A stretch of DNA of 25,874 bases, from the NCBI GenBank assembly GCA_002449145.1, contig DKCG01000021.1:1-25874 (forward strand). The letters run 5' to 3'. Source of the DNA: Christensenella sp. UBA6880 (GTDB lineage: Bacteria; Bacillota; Clostridia; Christensenellales; CAG-917). The first letter of the stretch is position 1. Every line of letters begins with the position of its first letter. Shown here in pieces: positions 13,085 through 22,089 of the stretch. Both the position numbers and the translations under genes were made by a program. A model generated the notes under the pieces. That model saw only the letters and a program-made list of their open reading frames with translations. It ran no database searches and was not told where the DNA came from.

Positions 13085-14098
13085 TTACTTATTAAGTTCG
13101 TATTTTTCGCGGATTTTCGCGTCGAGTTCTTTGAAAACTTCGGGGTTGGACTTCAAGAAATCCATAGCCTTTTCTCTGCCCTGTCCGATCTTCTCGTCGT
13201 TGTAACTGAACCAACTGCCGCTCTTTTGTACGAATCCGTTTTCGACGGCGAGATCCAAAACGCAACCCATATTTGAAATACCAGTGCCGTACATAATGTC
13301 GAATTCCGCAACTTTGAACGGGGGCGCGACTTTGTTCTTGACGACTTTTGCTTTGACGTGGTTGCCCACGATGTCGCTGCCGTCTTTGAGGGTGTCCGCT
13401 TTTCTGATTTCGATACGCACTGAAGCGTAGAATTTGAGCGCTTTGCCGCCCGTGGTGGTTTCGGGATTGCCGTACATAACGCCGATCTTCTCTCTCAACT
13501 GATTGATGAAGATGATCGTGCATTTGCTCTTTGAGGAAGCGGCGGTGATTTTGCGAAGTGCTTGCGACATAAGACGCGCTTGCATACCGACGTGGCTGTC
13601 GCCCATATCGCCATCGAGTTCGGCTTGCGGCGTGAGCGCGGCGACGGAGTCGATGACGATGATGTCGATTGCGCCGCTTCTGATGAGCGTTTCGGTGATT
13701 TCGAGCGCTTGCTCGCCGCTGTCGGGTTGCGATATGTAGAGGTCGTCGAGGTTTACGCCGAGTTTAGATGCGTAAACAGGGTCGAGAGCGTGCTCGGCAT
13801 CGACGAACGCCGCCGTGCCGCCTTCCTTTTGCACTTCCGCCACGCAGTGAAGCGCAACGGTCGTTTTGCCCGAAGATTCGGGTCCGTAGATTTCGATTAT
13901 TCTTCCCTTCGGGATACCGCCGATGCCGAGCGCGACGTCGAGCGTCAAACAACCCGTCGAAATCGCTTCGACTTTGGGGATTTCAGTTTCGCCCAAGCGC
14001 ATAATCGCACCTTTGCCGAAGTCCTTTTCTATTTTTGCGAGCGCAAGTTGCAGGTTGCGTTCCTTATCGGTTGACTTATCCTGAATTTTGTCTGCCAT
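13085..14098 (-). CDS. recA: Recombinase RecA
   Basis: A 337-residue RecA with the Walker A motif GPESSGKTT (72-80), Walker B IIVIDSVAAL, the L1 and L2 DNA-binding loops (MGDSHVGMQARLMSQALRK; NQLREKIGVMYGNPETTTGG), and a short C-terminal tail. It forms the ATP-dependent filament for homologous recombination and triggers LexA self-cleavage. AAAGGAG lies before the ATG. The promoter region (14152-14187) contains a dyad but no recognisable Gram-positive LexA box. It follows cinA, as in many Firmicutes. Length is normal to slightly short. Confidence 0.98.
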   Translation of the reverse strand: MADKIQDKSTDKERNLQLALAKIEKDFGKGAIMRLGETEIPKVEAISTGCLTLDVALGIGGIPKGRIIEIYGPESSGKTTVALHCVAEVQKEGGTAAFVDAEHALDPVYASKLGVNLDDLYISQPDSGEQALEITETLIRSGAIDIIVIDSVAALTPQAELDGDMGDSHVGMQARLMSQALRKITAASSKSKCTIIFINQLREKIGVMYGNPETTTGGKALKFYASVRIEIRKADTLKDGSDIVGNHVKAKVVKNKVAPPFKVAEFDIMYGTGISNMGCVLDLAVENGFVQKSGSWFSYNDEKIGQGREKAMDFLKSNPEVFKELDAKIREKYELNK

Positions 14099-14151
14099 AG
14101 TAGTTCTCCTTTATATCCTTTCGCCCCTTTAAGGCAAATGTTTTTTCTTTG

Positions 14152-14187
14152 ATTATATTATGTCACGTTCAATGTACCGAAATCGGT
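14152..14187 (-). promoter_or_regulatory. Presumed recA promoter with dyad
   Basis: A perfect -10 TATAAT lies at 14152-14157. At the matching -35 position there is no TTGACA-like hexamer; instead a dyad ACCGA-N2-TCGGT (14176-14187) starts directly after the cinA stop. The dyad could be an operator or activator site, or a short RNA hairpin. Confidence 0.4.
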
Positions 14188-14190
14188 GCA

Positions 14191-14886
14191 TTAAAGTCGC
14201 AAAATATCCCCTTTCAAATATCTTATGAGATAGAATAACGCAACGTTGGAAGTTGCCGTCCGTATCTCGTTGCGACTGCCCGAAAATCTGCGCTCGAAGA
14301 CGGTGATAAACTCGCCGCCCCCAACTGCGATGTAGACGAGCCCAACGGGTTTTCCCTCGTCGCCGGTCGGACCTGCAAGTCCCGTCGTTGCCAAAGCGAT
14401 GTCAACGGGGCGTTTGCAAAGGCCCTTGACCATTGCGTATGCGGTTTCTCTGCTCACCGCACCGTAGTCTGCAAGCACGGATTTGGGAACGCCGAGCCTT
14501 TCGACCTTCGAGGCGCGATTATAGCATACGATACCCTCGTAAAAATTCGCACTGATTCCCGCAATGCTCGTAAGTCTCGAACAGATTTCGCCGCCCGTCA
14601 GACTTTCGCCTACGGCGAGAGTGCGGTTGTTCATCCTCAAAAGCCTTGCCGCGATTTCTTCGAGCGAGCCTTCCGACGCCGAATACACTTCTTCTTCAAA
14701 GACGTTGTACACTCTGCTCTTGACCGTTTCGAACACGTCGCGACTTGCGTCGCTCGTCATCGTTATGGTAGCGTCGAGGCAGTTTTCCTCAACCGAAAAA
14801 TTTACGCCGAATCCCTCGAAAACTTTGAGTTTCGAGAGAATTTCCTCTTTGCTAAGTCCGCAGATTTTGACGATTTCTTTTATCAT
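14191..14886 (-). CDS. cinA: CinA C-terminal domain protein (NMN amidase-like)
   Basis: A 231-residue protein. Residues 84-231 are the CinA C-terminal domain (PncC-type nicotinamide mononucleotide deamidase): AVGESLTGGEICSRLTSIAG, YNRASKVERLGVP, GAVSRETAYAM and ATTGLAGPTGDEGKPVGLVY. Residues 1-83 resemble the small middle domain of full CinA (ending in EEVYSASEGSLEEIAARLL). The large N-terminal molybdopterin-binding-like domain of the roughly 415-residue protein is missing and not visible upstream. Position between pgsA and recA is the classical cinA location. The likely role is recycling NMN in pyridine nucleotide salvage. No good ribosome site is seen at the ATG. Confidence 0.88.
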   Translation of the reverse strand: MIKEIVKICGLSKEEILSKLKVFEGFGVNFSVEENCLDATITMTSDASRDVFETVKSRVYNVFEEEVYSASEGSLEEIAARLLRMNNRTLAVGESLTGGEICSRLTSIAGISANFYEGIVCYNRASKVERLGVPKSVLADYGAVSRETAYAMVKGLCKRPVDIALATTGLAGPTGDEGKPVGLVYIAVGGGEFITVFERRFSGSRNEIRTATSNVALFYLIRYLKGDILRL

Positions 14887-14945
14887 TTTCGGTTATCTAA
14901 CTTGACGAATCGCTTTTTACGAGCGTTATTGCTCGTGATTTTGCG

Positions 14946-15599
14946 TTATTTTGCTTGGTTTGTTTCTTCGCTTTCGCTTATCTTTTCGGTGTCGCCATCT
15001 TGTTTAAGAACGTGCTTGTTTTTCAAGACGTAGTTGAGTCCGCTGTACACCGCAAAGAACGAGCCGATATAGAACACGATTGTGCCTATCCAACCGAGTG
15101 CGGGATGAAGCCCTGCGAGCATAAGCACGGTTACGCCGACGTCGAGGCATACGGTTTTGATTTTGCCGTAAATGTCAGCCGCAAGCACGAGTCCTCTCGA
15201 AGCCGCAATGGAACGGAACACGCCTATCATAAGTTCTCTCGAAAGGATTATGCCCGAAAGCAAAGCGATTACGAGCGCGTTGTGCGGATAAACGCCGCCC
15301 ATCGAAAGTCCGTCGCGGAACAGAACGATAAGGAACAGCATAACCACGATGACGACCTTGTCCGCGAGCGGGTCTAAAAACTTGCCGAGCATAGACACGG
15401 TGTTGGTTTTTCTTGCGATGTGACCGTCGATAAAGTCTGTTGCGCAGCAGATTGCGAACAAAACCGCCGCTATGACAATCAACGCGATATGCGCCCCTTG
15501 CGATACGTTTGCAAGTTCCGCCGCAATGAACATCGCGATTGTCGGAACAATCAAAAATATGCGCGCTATTGTGATTTTCGTTGCGAGAGTGATTTTCAT
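14946..15599 (-). CDS. pgsA: CDP-diacylglycerol-glycerol-3-phosphate 3-phosphatidyltransferase
   Basis: A 217-residue integral membrane enzyme that makes phosphatidylglycerol phosphate, the committed step to acidic phospholipids. The CDP-alcohol phosphotransferase motif is complete: D58-G-x2-A-R63-x8-G72-x3-D76-x3-D80. About five or six membrane helices follow the family pattern, with a charged C-terminal tail (EKISESEE). Its ATG overlaps the rimO stop as ATGA, so the two are translationally coupled. Length is slightly above the Bacillus protein (193) because of the tail. A small ACGAGC/GCTCGT hairpin lies between it and cinA at 14919-14936. Confidence 0.95.
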   Translation of the reverse strand: MKITLATKITIARIFLIVPTIAMFIAAELANVSQGAHIALIVIAAVLFAICCATDFIDGHIARKTNTVSMLGKFLDPLADKVVIVVMLFLIVLFRDGLSMGGVYPHNALVIALLSGIILSRELMIGVFRSIAASRGLVLAADIYGKIKTVCLDVGVTVLMLAGLHPALGWIGTIVFYIGSFFAVYSGLNYVLKNKHVLKQDGDTEKISESEETNQAK

Positions 15600-16903
15600 T
15601 TTATTACCTTTCCCACAAGGTCGATACCGTCGCTACCCGTGATTTCGACGTCGTAAAACTCGCCTATTCTCACTTCCTCGTCCGACTCGAACAACGTCAC
15701 GTTGTCGATGTCGGGTGCTTGGGTTTGACTTCTTCCGACGAATTTTTGTCTGTCGTAGTCGATGTCGTCGTATATGACCTTGATTTTCGAGCCTATCAAC
15801 TCTTTGTTGCGGCTCTTGATTATTTTTTCTTGAATGGCACGCAATTTGTTTGCGCGCTCTTCCTTTACCGACTCGTCGAGATGTCCGTCAAGTTTGTCGG
15901 CAGGCGTGCCTTCTTCCCTCGAATACGCAAAGAATCCCGCGTAGTCGAATTTGACTTCCTTGACGAATTTTTCGAGTTTCTCGAACTGCTCTTGCGTTTC
16001 GCCGGGGAATCCGCAAATGAACGTCGTGCGCACCGCAATTCCTGAGTTCTTGAGTTTGGCGATAAGTTCCCTTATGCTCTTTTCGTTTGTTCTGCGGTTC
16101 ATACGTTTCAAAACGTCGTCGTCGACGTGTTGAAGCGGAATATCCATATATTTTGCGATTTTATCGTTGTTTTCGACGTATTCGATAAGTTTGTCGTCCA
16201 CCATTTCGGGATAGAGATACAAGAGGCGAATCCACACAAAATCGAGCTTTGAAAGTCTATCCAAAAGTTCGATTAAGTGCGGTTTTCCGTCGGAATCCGT
16301 TCCGTATCTCGTCACGTCCTGCGCAACCAAAATGAGTTCTTTCACGCCGTCGTCGGACAACTTTTTCGCTTCGCGAATCAAGTCTTCGAGTTTTTCCGAG
16401 CGGTACTTGCCCCTTATGGACGGAATGGCGCAGTAAGTGCAATGATTGCTGCAACCGTCCGCGATTTTGAGATACGCGTAGTGATACGGCGTGGTAAGCA
16501 CTCTGTCCGAATAGAAAGCGTCGAGATTTGCGCAATTAAGCACCTTTTCGCCTTCCTCTACGTCCTCGATAGTCTTCAAAATCGCGTCGTAGTCGGCAAT
16601 GCCGAGTATGGCGTCAACTTCGGGAAATTCCTCTTTGAGCGTATCCGCGTATCTTTGCGCAAGGCAGCCAGTCACTATGACTTTTTTGCCCTTGCCCGCA
16701 TTTTTTGCGGCAATCGCGCTCAAAATCTCGTCTATGGATTCTTCTTTTGCTTTGTCGATAAATGCGCAGGTGTTGACGACGATAACGTCGGCTTCTTCCT
16801 CGCTACCCACGAGCGTATGTCCGCCGCCCACGAGGCGAGAGAGCATTTTTTCGGTGTCTACCCTGTTTTTATCGCAACCGAGCGATATTGCGCCTATTTT
16901 CAT
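15596..16903 (-). CDS. rimO: Ribosomal protein S12 methylthiotransferase
   Basis: A 435-residue radical SAM methylthiotransferase acting on an aspartate of ribosomal protein S12. The N-terminal UPF0004 domain has cluster cysteines C10, C46 and C80. The radical SAM core carries CSNHCTYC (151-158), and GFPGETQEQF is also diagnostic. A TRAM domain (about 365-435) closes the protein. RimO rather than MiaB is supported by the GCDKNRVDTE start and the ending of the TRAM domain. It overlaps ftsK (ATGA) and pgsA (ATGA), forming an ftsK-rimO-pgsA unit. Length is normal. Confidence 0.94.
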   Translation of the reverse strand: MKIGAISLGCDKNRVDTEKMLSRLVGGGHTLVGSEEEADVIVVNTCAFIDKAKEESIDEILSAIAAKNAGKGKKVIVTGCLAQRYADTLKEEFPEVDAILGIADYDAILKTIEDVEEGEKVLNCANLDAFYSDRVLTTPYHYAYLKIADGCSNHCTYCAIPSIRGKYRSEKLEDLIREAKKLSDDGVKELILVAQDVTRYGTDSDGKPHLIELLDRLSKLDFVWIRLLYLYPEMVDDKLIEYVENNDKIAKYMDIPLQHVDDDVLKRMNRRTNEKSIRELIAKLKNSGIAVRTTFICGFPGETQEQFEKLEKFVKEVKFDYAGFFAYSREEGTPADKLDGHLDESVKEERANKLRAIQEKIIKSRNKELIGSKIKVIYDDIDYDRQKFVGRSQTQAPDIDNVTLFESDEEVRIGEFYDVEITGSDGIDLVGKVIK

Positions 16904-19900
16904 TCGTCGTCGTCCTCGTTCTGCGCTGAGGCTCTGAGTTCTTCAAGTTCCTCGTAAGTGATGTTGACCTTTTTCTTTTTGGGGTCGTGTTCGTCGGGTG
17001 TAAGATAGCCCATAAGGTCCATTTTGTCGTAAATCTTTGCCGCCTTAGGCCAGCCGAGTCCCAGACGACGTTGCATAAATGATATGCTTATAGGCGCATC
17101 TTGTTCCTCACGAAGTTCTATGCCCAGTTGCAAAGCGTCGAAAAGTTCGGGCGGGATCTTATCCTTGTCGTTGCCGCGCTGTTCTTTGGATTGAGAGGGC
17201 TTTTCTTCCTCTTTGTCCTTGAAAATAGCGTCTTTGATATTGTTGTCGAAGTACGCGTCGTTTTTGGATTTTACGAAATCCACCACTCTCTTGACTTCTT
17301 CGTTAGAGATAAATGCGCCTTGCATACGTTCGAGGTCGTTTGCGCCCGGCATCATATACAGCAAATCGCCGTAGCCGAGCAGTTTGTCCGCGCCGACCGT
17401 GTCGAGAATGGTTTTGCTGTCGAAACTCGACGTAACCTTGAACGCCACACGGCTCGGGAAGTTGTTTTTGATAGTACCGCTGATGACGTCGACGGACGGT
17501 CTTTGCGTTGCGAGCATAAGGTGAATACCCACCGCACGCGCAAGTCTTGCAATACGGTTTACGGTGTCCTCGACCGCCTTTTTGCCCGTAGACATAAGGT
17601 CTGCGAACTCGTCCACGATTATGACGATTCTCGGCATCTTTTCGTAGCCGTTCTTTTGGCAATCGGCGTTGTACTCGTCAATATCTCTGTAATTGACTTC
17701 GGCGAGGAATTTGATACGCCTTTCCATCTCGCTTATCGCCCAGTTGAGAGCGCGGATAGCCTTGTCCGTATCACAGATAATTTCGTCCATAAGAAGGTGC
17801 GGAATGCCTGCGTATACGCTCATTTCTATGCGCTTGGGGTCGATGAGGATAAGGCGCACGTCGTCGGGCGAAGCCTTGTAGAGCAAACTTACGATGATAG
17901 AGTTTATGCAGCAACTCTTACCTGCGCCCGTCGCGCCCGCGATGAGAACGTGCGGAAGTTTTTTGATTTCCACCACTCTAGAATCGCCGTAAAGGTTTTT
18001 GCCGAGTGCGAACGTTGCGGGTGCTTTTGCGTTGTTAAATTCGGGCGATTGAATAATCTCGCTGAGGTTGACGTTTCTTCTATGCTTATTAGGCACTTCG
18101 ATACCGACGGCGTTTTCGCCGGGGATAGGCGCGATGATACGCACGCTTCCCGCTTCCATCTTCATTGCGATGTCGCTTTCAAGCGAGGAAATATAGCCGA
18201 TTGTTCTGCCCCTCGGCATTTCGACGCGCAACTTGTACATCGTGAACGTAGGTCCGACCATAATGTCGATAACCTCGCCCGTAATGCTGAAAAACGCGAG
18301 CGTATTGATGATTTGTTCTTTCTTTTGTTCGTAGTCCTCGTTCTGATCGATTTCTGGTGCGGGCGGATTGAGCAAGTTGAGCGGCGGCGCAACGTACGGA
18401 CGTTTGGGAGCGGCTTGGGATATGGCTTGATCCATATTCACTTGCGTGAGTCTTTCCTTGTCCGCTTTCTTGGGCGTTTCCGTCTTTTGTATGCCGCGAG
18501 ATTGCGAGGCTTTCATCTTTTCCTCGCGCATAAGCGCTTCTCGCTCGTACTGACCCATTTGCGGGGTTTCCTTTATCGCTTGCTTTATGTTTTGAATACG
18601 AGCCTTAACCTCTGCGTTTTCGATGTCTTTTGCGGAATTTTTGGCGATTGCGGTCGTCGATTGAATCGCCGCTCTCGACATATCGCCGCCCGTAACCTTT
18701 TGTTGAATAGGCGCAGGCGCGCTCGGATTGTCGCCGCCGACGGTCTTGTCCTCGTCAACGTACTTGGGACGTTGATTTTCAAGCGTGGCTTTGCTCATTT
18801 CGTAGGTCTTGACGGGTTTCGTTTTGCCTATGCCGCCAAAGAAGTTGGTTTCCGTCTTTTCTTCCTCAACGGCGGTTTGCGAAAAGGCTCTCGGCAACTT
18901 CGCCTCGCCTTGCACAGGTTTATATCCGCTTCTGTCGAGGTCGTCGATACTCGCCGCTTTCTTGGGCGATACGACGGGCGGATTCTTTGCCGCTTGCGTA
19001 TCGCTATTCGCTTGCTTTTGCGTTGCGCTTTGCGCATTTTGCGTTGCGTTTTGCACGTTTTGAGCGGAGTTTTGAGTGGTTTGTTCCGCTTTTTCACGCG
19101 CTATGAACACCATATCCGTCTTTGGTTTTTCGTACGCTTCGGACACGATTTCCTCTTTCACGGCAGGTTTTTGTTCTTCCTCGCCCGAAATCGCTCTGTT
19201 GAGCGCGCCGAGCATACCGACGTTCACTTGCTGTTTGGATACGGATTCGTTTGCTTTCTGAATTGTGGAATTGATTGCCTCTGCCCCGTCGTACGTCTTG
19301 GTGGGTTTGACCACTTCTTTCTTTACGGGTTCGGCGATAAGGCACGCTTCGTCTTGTTGTTCCATATGCACGCCCGCCTCGTATTCGGGTTTTGCGTACA
19401 TCTGACCGAAGCGTTGAGTTTGCTCTTGTTTGAGCGCGCTGAAATCACGCTTGAAATCGAGCGGCGTTTGAATGTTGCTCGTTGCGGATTCTTGCGGCTT
19501 TTGTTGCGCTTGCGCCGATTGAGCGGCTTGTGCGGGCTCGGGTTGAACGGCTCTGTATCTCGACATAAAGTCTTCGCGAATCGCGCTTTGAGTCGCGTCC
19601 ACGCCGAGTTTGGATTTAAGTTCGTTTCTTCTGACCGCGCTATACGGTGCGCTGACGTTCGAGAGCGCGTTGCTCGGGTCTTTCAAAGTGTCGAATCTCG
19701 CAAGATTGTCCTTGTTCGGACCCGCGCCGAAAAGAATGTCTTTTGCAATGCCTCTTGCCGAGAATCTGTCCTCGCCTTGCGCGTACGTCGGACGTTTAAC
19801 TTCGTCCTCTACCGTGCCTTGCGCGTTTGGATAAAGCGGATTGAAAGAATCGAGCGGACTGTACCCTTCCGCGCCGAGTGCCTTTTTGTTCACTTTGCGT

Positions 19901-20613
19901 TGAAGCGGATCGCCCGGGACGTCCACGACGTAAAGCCCCCTACCGCTGCTTGCCGAATTGAAATCGGTAATCGTGGGCGCGTCTTGCGCCTCGACGAGCG
20001 GCGATTGAGCGGCAGTCGTTTTTTGAGGTTTCGAGAAAAGAGAGCGTTTTTGCTTGGGTTCTCTCATTCTGCGCTCACGCTCGCCTTTGGTTGCGACCGT
20101 GTAGGTGACGTTGCGTTTGATAGATGGATAAATCGCGAAAAACGCAAGCACGAAAAACGCCACGCAAGCCGCGATAAGCGCGCCGACCGACGTTATGACT
20201 TTCATAAGCGGATACGCCGCCAAGCCTAAGAGCATACCGCCCGCAGTGTTCGTGCCGTGATAGCACGCAAGAAGATAATCGGCGTAACTTGCGCCGACGA
20301 TATGCGTGCTCGAAGTGTAAATGTGAAGTGCGAAAATGCCGAGTATAAGCAAACCGAAATAAGTCAACGCTTTCGACGCGCGCATTTTGGGGCGTACGTT
20401 GAAAGTGACGGCAATGCCGATTATGAGAGCCATAAGCGAATAGGCGTAAGCGGCAAGACCGAAAAATCCGCACAAGAAAGAATACACCATTCTTCCCACG
20501 CCGCCCAACGCGCCGACCAATGAAAGGAAGCAAAACAACGACACGAGTATGATAAGCACCCCTGCCGCGATTCTGTTGCCTCTGTTTGCTTTTGCTTGTC
20601 TTGTATCTGTCAA
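16900..20613 (-). CDS. ftsK: DNA translocase FtsK/SpoIIIE
   Basis: A 1237-residue septal DNA pump. Four hydrophobic regions (about 15-36, 42-71, 81-101, 124-167) anchor it. A hydrophilic, Gln/Ala/Thr-rich linker spans roughly 170-735. The motor domain begins near 740, with Walker A GATGAGKS (about 890), Walker B IVIIVDEFADLM (about 1000) and ATQRPSVDVISGTIKNNFPSRVAFKV. The gamma winged helix (ISISFMQRRLGLGWPKAAKIYD, about 1165-1225) reads polar DNA motifs. In this spore former it probably also serves the SpoIIIE role of moving the chromosome into the forespore. The start is a TTG at 20613 with GGAAGG before it. The linker is much longer than in Bacillus SpoIIIE (about 787 residues in total). 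Confidence 0.96.
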   Translation of the reverse strand: MTDTRQAKANRGNRIAAGVLIILVSLFCFLSLVGALGGVGRMVYSFLCGFFGLAAYAYSLMALIIGIAVTFNVRPKMRASKALTYFGLLILGIFALHIYTSSTHIVGASYADYLLACYHGTNTAGGMLLGLAAYPLMKVITSVGALIAACVAFFVLAFFAIYPSIKRNVTYTVATKGERERRMREPKQKRSLFSKPQKTTAAQSPLVEAQDAPTITDFNSASSGRGLYVVDVPGDPLQRKVNKKALGAEGYSPLDSFNPLYPNAQGTVEDEVKRPTYAQGEDRFSARGIAKDILFGAGPNKDNLARFDTLKDPSNALSNVSAPYSAVRRNELKSKLGVDATQSAIREDFMSRYRAVQPEPAQAAQSAQAQQKPQESATSNIQTPLDFKRDFSALKQEQTQRFGQMYAKPEYEAGVHMEQQDEACLIAEPVKKEVVKPTKTYDGAEAINSTIQKANESVSKQQVNVGMLGALNRAISGEEEQKPAVKEEIVSEAYEKPKTDMVFIAREKAEQTTQNSAQNVQNATQNAQSATQKQANSDTQAAKNPPVVSPKKAASIDDLDRSGYKPVQGEAKLPRAFSQTAVEEEKTETNFFGGIGKTKPVKTYEMSKATLENQRPKYVDEDKTVGGDNPSAPAPIQQKVTGGDMSRAAIQSTTAIAKNSAKDIENAEVKARIQNIKQAIKETPQMGQYEREALMREEKMKASQSRGIQKTETPKKADKERLTQVNMDQAISQAAPKRPYVAPPLNLLNPPAPEIDQNEDYEQKKEQIINTLAFFSITGEVIDIMVGPTFTMYKLRVEMPRGRTIGYISSLESDIAMKMEAGSVRIIAPIPGENAVGIEVPNKHRRNVNLSEIIQSPEFNNAKAPATFALGKNLYGDSRVVEIKKLPHVLIAGATGAGKSCCINSIIVSLLYKASPDDVRLILIDPKRIEMSVYAGIPHLLMDEIICDTDKAIRALNWAISEMERRIKFLAEVNYRDIDEYNADCQKNGYEKMPRIVIIVDEFADLMSTGKKAVEDTVNRIARLARAVGIHLMLATQRPSVDVISGTIKNNFPSRVAFKVTSSFDSKTILDTVGADKLLGYGDLLYMMPGANDLERMQGAFISNEEVKRVVDFVKSKNDAYFDNNIKDAIFKDKEEEKPSQSKEQRGNDKDKIPPELFDALQLGIELREEQDAPISISFMQRRLGLGWPKAAKIYDKMDLMGYLTPDEHDPKKKKVNITYEELEELRASAQNEDDDE

Positions 20614-20651
20614 GGTAAACCTTCCCGATAATATATAATATTAGTATCAAG

Positions 20652-20680
20652 ATTATACCATAATATAAGGATATTTACAA
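20652..20680 (-). promoter_or_regulatory. Vegetative promoter of the ftsK-rimO-pgsA unit
   Basis: Minus-strand -35 TTGTAA (20675-20680) and a perfect -10 TATAAT (20652-20657), 17 bases apart, about 39 bases upstream of the TTG start. Confidence 0.78.
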
Positions 20681-20712
20681 GAGAAAATGTCAAAAGGTTG
20701 TGAATATTTTAA

Positions 20713-20767
20713 CGATTATTTTTTTTGCCAACAAAAAAAATAATCGGGGGTGTGGGGCAAGCCCCAC
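20713..20767 (-). terminator. Composite terminator of the M16 peptidase gene
   Basis: Two hairpins follow each other: GTGGGG-CAAG-CCCCAC (20752-20767), then a perfect 14-bp stem (20713-20726 / 20733-20746) whose arms contain T8 and A8 around a 6-base loop. On the minus strand the GC hairpin leads into CCCCCGATTATTTTTTTT. Confidence 0.7.
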
Positions 20768-20771
20768 CCTC

Positions 20772-20806
20772 AATTATTAATTATTAATTATTAATTATTA
20801 ATTTTT
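20772..20806. repeat. AATTATT 7-base tandem repeat
   Basis: Four exact copies of AATTATT (20772-20799) followed by AATTTTT, ending 9 bases from the M16 peptidase stop codon. It is pure A/T and could slip during replication. It directly adjoins the GC-rich terminator hairpin. Confidence 0.85.
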
Positions 20807-20814
20807 TCGATATT

Positions 20815-22083
20815 CTAATCGTTTCTTTTTATGATTTTGAGAATATCTACGTCATCGTCGGGGGCGACTATCGACGAGCAAACTTCGGTGAAATCGAATA
20901 TCTCTTTCGCGCACTTCTTCACGTCTTCTTTCGTCACGGAATCTATGCTCTTTATGCGCTTGTCGAAGTCGTAAAGTTCGCCCGTTTGCACCGCGTGTCC
21001 GCCGAACGTTCTCATCATCGCCGACGTGCTTTCCTGTCCGAGAACGAGCGACGTTTTGAGTTGTTCTTTGCCTTTATTGAGTTCCTCGTCGCTTACGCCC
21101 TTGTCGATAAGAAGGTCGATTTCGTTTCTTATCGCCTCGACCGCTCTAACCGTATTGTGCGGACTCGTGGACGTGTAAATGATAAACGCGCCGTTGTTCT
21201 GATACGAGGACGGATAGCCGTAAATCGTATAACAAAGTCCGAGTTTTTCGCGCACGCTTTGGAACAGCCTCGACGACATTTCCATACTGAAAATTATCGT
21301 CATAAGTTGCATTGCGGTGCATCTTTCGTCGTTGTACGGATAGGACGGGAACGCAAAAGCGATATGCGTTTGTTCTATCGATTTTTTACGCTTGCAAGAG
21401 TGCGAATGAGGCGTACGCGCACATATGGGCGCATTGTCATAATCCTTTTGCAAGGTGTATTTATCCTCAAAATACTTCTTTGCAATCGCGACGGCTTGCT
21501 CTTCGGTGAGATTGCCCGCAATCGACAAAACCGTGTTTTGCGCAACGTAGTGCTTGTCGTGATAGTCTTTGAGCGTTTGGCTCGTCATTTCTTTGAGGGT
21601 TTTCTTCGTTCCGAGAATGGCTTTTTCAAGCGGACATCCCTTAAAATAGAGACTCAAAAGACGTTCGAGGCACAAGTCGTCGGGCGTATCCTCGCTCTCG
21701 TTTATTTCCTCGATAACCACCCTACGCTCTTTTTCGAGTTCTACGGGGTCGAAAGAGGGATTGAAGTACATATCCGACAGTACGTCCGCGCACTTTTCGG
21801 CGTTGGTATCGAGAGATACCGTATGGAAACAAGTGTAACTCTTTGCGGTGAAAGCGTTGATTTGCGCGCCTATGCAGTCGATTTCGTTCACGATGTCGAA
21901 CGCACTGCGGTTTGCCGTGCCTTTGAACACCATATGCTCGATAAAATGCGATATGCCGGCAATCTCGGGCGTTTCCTTAACCACGCCTGCGCCGACGAAT
22001 ACGCCGATTGCCACCGACCTTACGGCGGTGTTCGGCACGAATACGAGTTTCAATCCGCTTTTGAAAGTAATCATTTTTTGCAT
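20815..22083 (-). CDS. M16 family zinc peptidase (MlpA/YmxG-like)
   Basis: A 422-residue M16B peptidase. The inverted zinc motif HFIEH is at 46-50 and the downstream glutamate is in VVIEEI (123-128), so the active-site residues are present. The C-terminal half has the usual inactive repeat (REKLGLCYTIYGYPSSYQNNG). Relatives beside pnp in Firmicutes are called MlpA or YmxG and have been linked to control of extracellular proteases or peptide processing; the substrate here is unknown. I chose ATG 22083: upstream in-frame sequence is non-coding and runs into the divergent gene. A promoter (22090-22117) places the transcription start at this ATG, suggesting a leaderless message. Confidence 0.9.
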   Translation of the reverse strand: MQKMITFKSGLKLVFVPNTAVRSVAIGVFVGAGVVKETPEIAGISHFIEHMVFKGTANRSAFDIVNEIDCIGAQINAFTAKSYTCFHTVSLDTNAEKCADVLSDMYFNPSFDPVELEKERRVVIEEINESEDTPDDLCLERLLSLYFKGCPLEKAILGTKKTLKEMTSQTLKDYHDKHYVAQNTVLSIAGNLTEEQAVAIAKKYFEDKYTLQKDYDNAPICARTPHSHSCKRKKSIEQTHIAFAFPSYPYNDERCTAMQLMTIIFSMEMSSRLFQSVREKLGLCYTIYGYPSSYQNNGAFIIYTSTSPHNTVRAVEAIRNEIDLLIDKGVSDEELNKGKEQLKTSLVLGQESTSAMMRTFGGHAVQTGELYDFDKRIKSIDSVTKEDVKKCAKEIFDFTEVCSSIVAPDDDVDILKIIKRND

Positions 22084-22089
22084 ATCGAT

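Noticed and set aside
17101..20229. A very long open frame on the plus strand opposite ftsK
   Set aside because: It is exactly antisense to a certain gene, its translation is Arg/Phe/Cys-rich with no domain pattern, and similar frames lie opposite pnp (23137-25410) and xseA (2333-4183). They arise from the codon usage of the minus-strand genes.
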